A stretch of 64,000 bases of DNA, taken from contig CAMAWD010000019.1 of the NCBI GenBank assembly GCA_945861785.1, forward strand, positions 1 to 64,000. The letters are read 5' to 3'. The position numbers and the translations under genes are program-made. Source of the DNA: Rhodoferax sp. OV413. Lineage in GTDB: Bacteria > Pseudomonadota > Gammaproteobacteria > Burkholderiales > Burkholderiaceae_C. Shown here in pieces: positions 60,920-64,000 of this stretch; position 1 is the first letter of the stretch; the number at the start of each line of letters is the position of its first letter. The notes under the pieces are model-generated. The model was given only the letters and a program-made list of their open reading frames with translations, ran no database searches and was not told the origin of the DNA.

Positions 60920-61915
60920 ATGACGACCAGCCCGCCCCCTTCCACCGCCACCTCCAGCCTGCGCAGCCACGGATTTCATGCCCTGGCTCCGGGGCCACGC
61001 CTGATCGTGCTCGGTGCCGTACACGGCAATGAGACCTGCGGCACCCGGGCCATCGAACGCACCGTGGCGGCGTTCGGCACCGGTGAGCTGGTGTTGCAGC
61101 GCGGCAACCTGACGCTGGTGCCGGTCGCCAACCCGCTGGCCTACAACAAGCAGCAGCGCAACGGGGACCGCAACCTCAACCGCAACCTTGCTCCCAATGA
61201 CGCACCCCAGGATTTCGAGGACCGCATTGCCAACGCGTTGTGCCCCTTGCTGGCCGCCCACGACGTCCTGCTCGACCTGCACTCGTTCCAGTCGACGGGC
61301 GAGCCATTCCTCATGCTCGGCCCGGCGGACAACACCGGCACCCTCGAACCCTTTGCGCACGCCGCGCAAGAGCAGGCGCTGGCGCTGCGCCTCGGGCCAC
61401 AGCGCATCGTGGAAGGCTGGCTTGGCACCTATGCCATCGGGGTCCAGCGGCGACTGGCGCGCACCGCTCCAACAGAACGGGCCCAGTTGCTGAGCACCGA
61501 CCCGCGTTATGGGGTAGGCACGACGGAGTACATGCGCAGCACTGGCGGGTATGCGCTCACGCTCGAATGCGGCCAGCACCAGGATCCGCAGGCGCCCGAG
61601 GTCGCATGGCAGGCGATTCTGCGCACCCTGGCGCACCTGCAGATGGTCGAGGCGCCAGCACCCGCCGCCACGACCGGTGTCGAATTCCTTCGCCTGACCG
61701 AAGTGATCGACAAGTTGCACGCCGGTGACACGTTCAGCCGGTCCTGGTCGAGTTATGACCCGGTTTCCGCCGGCCAGGAGATCGGCCGGCGCCACGATGG
61801 CACACCGGTGCTGGCACCCGAGAACGGTTTCATCGTGTTTCCCAATGCGTCCGCCAGCGCCGGAAACGAGTGGTTCTACTTCGCCCAGCCCAGCAGCCGC
61901 CGGCTCGGCGGCTGA
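60920..61915 (+). CDS. AstE/aspartoacylase-family zinc hydrolase at the end of the zinc island
   Basis: 331 residues. M14-type catalytic pattern: LIVLGAVHGNETCGTRAIER (HxxE metal ligands), NGDRNLNRNL (Arg/Asn substrate contacts), LLDLHSF (metal His), and LECGQHQD (catalytic Glu). Succinylglutamate desuccinylase and aspartoacylase hydrolyse N-acyl amino acids; C-terminal residues form the family beta domain (GQEIGRRHDGTPVLAPENGFIVFPN). Nine bases after the double ATPase, thus in the peptide-type ABC operon. A role in opening an imported amide-bonded metallophore or peptide is an attractive inference. Confidence 0.82.
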   Translation: MTTSPPPSTATSSLRSHGFHALAPGPRLIVLGAVHGNETCGTRAIERTVAAFGTGELVLQRGNLTLVPVANPLAYNKQQRNGDRNLNRNLAPNDAPQDFEDRIANALCPLLAAHDVLLDLHSFQSTGEPFLMLGPADNTGTLEPFAHAAQEQALALRLGPQRIVEGWLGTYAIGVQRRLARTAPTERAQLLSTDPRYGVGTTEYMRSTGGYALTLECGQHQDPQAPEVAWQAILRTLAHLQMVEAPAPAATTGVEFLRLTEVIDKLHAGDTFSRSWSSYDPVSAGQEIGRRHDGTPVLAPENGFIVFPNASASAGNEWFYFAQPSSRRLGG

Positions 61916-62458
61916 AGGCGTGGTTGCGGTCCGAGGCGACACCGATCCGCGCCGGTCGATGTCCGCTTGCGGCCCATTGCGGACGTTCGGACTTGCGGCT
62001 GGCGTCACGCCACCATGGTTGGCGAGCCGAGAGGAACGGCCAAGTGCCGCGACTCGTGTCCCCCGCCCTGTGGGCTCCTCCTTTACCTCGCCGCGACACT
62101 TGGCCGTTCCTCTCGGCAGCGGAAGTGTCTGGTGCCCGGCACTCCAACCAAGTCGCAGGATCAGGACGGCGGTGCGTTCGGCGCAGCGGCATACCGGAGG
62201 AGCCCGCAGGGCGGGGGACAGCCGCGGAGCCGAATGCGCCGTCGGCCTGATCCCACACCAAGCCGCCGGTATCCTGACAGCCCTGATTTCGCGAACGATT
62301 GTCGATGTCCGCAAAGGGCCGGAAGCAGTCGACCCGTCTCCAGTCGTTTGACACTGCGATGCGTCCTCCGGCCAGAGGTCAGGTGTGCAATCTGCGCGCT
62401 CCAATGGCCCCCGGGAAAAGCCCCTGCAATTGACGACGGGCAAGCCACGGGCTACATT
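61916..62458. repeat. Palindrome-rich noncoding element (probable dispersed intergenic repeat)
   Basis: No gene convinces me in these ~540 bases. It contains a perfect 21-bp inverted repeat, 62026-62046 (GCCGAGAGG...AAGTG) against 62097-62117 (CACTTGGCC...CTCGGC), 50-base loop, and a second nested-type pair of 25 bases with four mismatches, 62158-62182 against 62229-62253 (GGATCAGG... and ...CCTGATCC). Phrases such as GATGTCCGC and its complement recur. The look is that of repeated intergenic elements that produce spurious small reading frames in all frames. Confidence 0.6.
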
Positions 62459-62472
62459 ACTAACCCGTTAGT
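62459..62472. promoter_or_regulatory. Palindromic operator upstream of tetR-family gene
   Basis: ACTAAC-CC-GTTAGT, six-base arms, eleven bases before the regulator's ATG. The size and placement fit autoregulation of the AcrR/TetR family, controlling also the efflux genes downstream. Confidence 0.6.
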
Positions 62473-62483
62473 CATTAATTCTG

Positions 62484-63179
62484 ATGCCCCAGACTACTCC
62501 AGTTGGCGACCACCCTGCAGTGGCACATACCAAGACCGCACGCCGCAAGCAGGCCCGCCCGAGCGAACTGCTTGCGGCTGCCTTGGATCTGTTCGTGGAA
62601 AAGGGTTATGCCGCAACACGGGCCGAAGAAGTCGCCACCCGGGCTGGCGTGTCCAAAGGCACCCTTTTCCTCTATTTTTCCAGCAAGGAAGACCTGTTCA
62701 AGGCGGTGGTCAGGGAAAACATTTCAGATCTTTACCCGGAATGGTCGACCGAACTGGACAACTTTTCGGGCTCGACGGCCGAATTGCTGCACTATTGCAT
62801 GAGGGCCTGGTGGTCGCGTTTTGGTGACACCAAAGCCTCCGGTATTTCCAAACTGATCATGAGCGAAGCCAGGAACTTTCCGGAGTTGGCAGCGTTCTAC
62901 CAGCAGGAGGTGGTGGAACCAGGCCGCGAACTGATACGGCGCATCCTGCAACGTGGCATCGACCGCGGCGAGTTCCGGCCCATGAACATGCAGTACGGCG
63001 TTTATGTCGTGCTGGCGCCGATGATGTTCCTGGTGATGTGGAAACACTCGCTGGGCGCGTGCATGCCGATGCAGTCGCGCATCGTCCCTGAAGACTATAT
63101 CCAGGCCCAGATCAACACGATCCTGCACGGCCTCAGCTTGCCAGCCGCACCTGCGGCGGCCCAAAAAGGACATCCGTAA
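62484..63179 (+). CDS. TetR/AcrR-family regulator of an efflux operon
   Basis: 231 residues. HTH: ELLAAALDLFVEKGYAATRAEEVATRAGVSKGTLFLYFSSKEDLFKAVVREN. The ligand domain (LLHYCMRAWWSRFGDTKASGISKLIMSEARNFPELAAFYQQEVVEPGRELIRRIL) resembles the TetR_C_33-type efflux regulators. Followed three bases after its stop by an HlyD-type adaptor; palindrome ACTAACCCGTTAGT lies upstream. Inducer would be a toxic compound removed by the pump. Confidence 0.92.
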   Translation: MPQTTPVGDHPAVAHTKTARRKQARPSELLAAALDLFVEKGYAATRAEEVATRAGVSKGTLFLYFSSKEDLFKAVVRENISDLYPEWSTELDNFSGSTAELLHYCMRAWWSRFGDTKASGISKLIMSEARNFPELAAFYQQEVVEPGRELIRRILQRGIDRGEFRPMNMQYGVYVVLAPMMFLVMWKHSLGACMPMQSRIVPEDYIQAQINTILHGLSLPAAPAAAQKGHP

Positions 63180-63182
63180 ATC

Positions 63183-64000
63183 ATGCGTCGATGGTTGAAA
63201 TGGATCCTCGCGATCCTGGTCATTGCTGCGCTCGCCGCAGGTGTTGCGTGGGCCCTGTCGCAGCGCAAGGTACAACAACAGGCTGCGGCCGCGCAGGCCA
63301 GCCAGCGGGTGGAGTCCGCCGTGGAACTGGCCCCGGGCGACCTGGTGCAGGTGAAATCCCGCGCGTTGGTGCAGGCACTGCCGATATCCGGAACACTCAA
63401 GGCCGCCACCGTCGTGGTCATCAAGGCCCGTGTGGCAGGCGAATTGCAGGCCATGACACTGCGTGAAGGCGACCTGGTGCGGGCCGGGCAGACGATCGGG
63501 CGCATCGACGCCACGGATGCCCAGGCACGGCTGCGCCAGGCGCAGCAACAGGCCGAGTCGGCCAAGGCCCAGGTGGAGATCGCCCGGCGCACCTTCGAGA
63601 ACAACCGCTCGCTGGTGGACCAGGGCTTCATCTCCAAATCCGCGCTCGACACATCGGCGTCCAGCCTCGCCGCGGCCGAGGCCAACTACCGCGCAGCGGT
63701 GGCCGGTGCCGACATGATGGGCAAGTCACTCGATGACACGGTGCTGCGCTCGCCGATCACCGGGCAGGTGTCGCAGCGGCTGGCCCAAAGCGGCGAACGC
63801 ATGGCGCTGGATGGCAGGGTGGTCGAGATCGTGGACCTGAGCCGCCTTGAGCTGGAGGCCAGCATCAGCCCGGCCGACTCGCTGCAAGTGCTGTCAGGTC
63901 AGACTGCTTTGTTGCAAATAGAAGGCACGGCCAGCACCGTGAAGGCGCGTGTGGTGCGCATCAACCCGACGGTGGTGGCCGGCAGCCGCTCGGTCACCGC
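63183..64000 (+). CDS. RND efflux periplasmic adaptor (HlyD/AcrA family), 3' end outside window
   Basis: About 272 residues visible before the right edge. A membrane-anchoring helix (RRWLKWILAILVIAALAAGVAWAL), lipoyl-type strands (GTLKAATVVVIKARVAGELQAMTLREGDLVRAGQTIGRID), a coiled-coil hairpin (ATDAQARLRQAQQQAESAKAQVEIARRTFENNRSLVDQGFISKSALDTSASSLAAAEANYRAAVAG) and the returning lipoyl half (LRSPITGQVSQRLAQSGERM). The pump and maybe an outer-membrane channel gene should follow beyond the window. Regulated by the TetR-type gene immediately upstream. Confidence 0.9.
   Translation, partial: MRRWLKWILAILVIAALAAGVAWALSQRKVQQQAAAAQASQRVESAVELAPGDLVQVKSRALVQALPISGTLKAATVVVIKARVAGELQAMTLREGDLVRAGQTIGRIDATDAQARLRQAQQQAESAKAQVEIARRTFENNRSLVDQGFISKSALDTSASSLAAAEANYRAAVAGADMMGKSLDDTVLRSPITGQVSQRLAQSGERMALDGRVVEIVDLSRLELEASISPADSLQVLSGQTALLQIEGTASTVKARVVRINPTVVAGSRSVT

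Noticed and set aside
61916-62350. Several 90-200 codon frames on both strands after the AstE-like gene
   Set aside because: They overlap large inverted repeats, have low-complexity composition and no homologous domain.
1-64000. tRNA, rRNA, CRISPR array, insertion sequence or phage genes
   Set aside because: None seen: no transposase or integrase motif, no regularly spaced repeats, no cloverleaf-like sequence that I could recognise.

Overview
This is a GC-rich, densely packed chromosomal window. Many genes overlap by 4 bases (ATGA/GTGA junctions) and GTG/TTG starts are common. The gene content (TRAP and ABC solute uptake, MocR, FCD-GntR and LacI regulators, an Entner-Doudoroff pair, many FAD oxidases) and the protein style point to a betaproteobacterium of the order Burkholderiales, most likely Comamonadaceae (Variovorax/Polaromonas/Rhodoferax-like). 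This placement is inference; no rRNA or tRNA gene is present.

Layout. Bases 1-9551: a polyamine/amine-type catabolic locus. It holds an ABC ATPase (cut by the left edge) and binding protein, an aldehyde dehydrogenase, an enolase-superfamily enzyme, a divergent MocR regulator, a GMC oxidoreductase and a PuuB-like FAD oxidase. Two near-identical TGGACC-type motifs flank the MocR gene. 9605-14237: a sugar-phosphate-isomerase-like protein, two overlapping MFS transporters, the remnant of an acyl-CoA thioesterase gene, and a metallo-beta-lactamase-fold hydrolase. 14399-19221: an FCD-GntR regulator leading a polar amino acid ABC transporter and a class IV aminotransferase-like protein that seems to lack the Schiff-base lysine. 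19328-26594: assorted single genes (CopD-like protein, GST, murQ, KTSC protein), an mttB-like methyltransferase paired with a flavin/Fe-S oxidoreductase whose cluster motif has one Cys replaced, and a TauE-like exporter.

26570-41216: sugar-acid catabolism. edd-eda (Entner-Doudoroff) sits behind GTTACC half-sites. A long minus-strand operon (38919 down to 30507) carries a 2-hydroxyacid dehydrogenase, gluconokinase, a TRAP transporter, gluconate 5-dehydrogenase-like and L-idonate 5-dehydrogenase-like enzymes, another SDR and an AEC carrier. It is divergent from a LacI regulator and an Ldh-family reductase; two perfect palindromes with an AGCGCT core lie between. Together these would take up an idonate/ketogluconate-type acid, convert it to gluconate, phosphorylate it and feed Edd-Eda.

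41351-61915: the most striking part, an approximately 20 kb zinc-acquisition island built around zur. Two matching 21-bp Zur-box candidates lie in the divergent promoter at 47391-47437. Leftward: zur, a MacB/FtsX-like ABC pair, a small Cys/His protein, a DUF3299 protein, a His-rich periplasmic protein and a ZnuD-like TonB receptor. Rightward: a 48-residue membrane protein, znuCBA, a COG0523 GTPase, a DUF1636 protein, a FecBCD-like ABC transporter, a second COG0523 GTPase, an Opp/Cnt-like peptide-type ABC transporter whose binding protein has a frameshift, and an AstE-like zinc hydrolase. Parts of this are known as separate zinc-responsive modules in other bacteria; the single-locus assembly and the last module look unusual.

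61916-64000: a palindrome-rich noncoding element, then a TetR regulator with its own operator and the start of an RND/HlyD-type efflux adaptor cut by the right edge. No IS element, CRISPR array or tRNA was seen.
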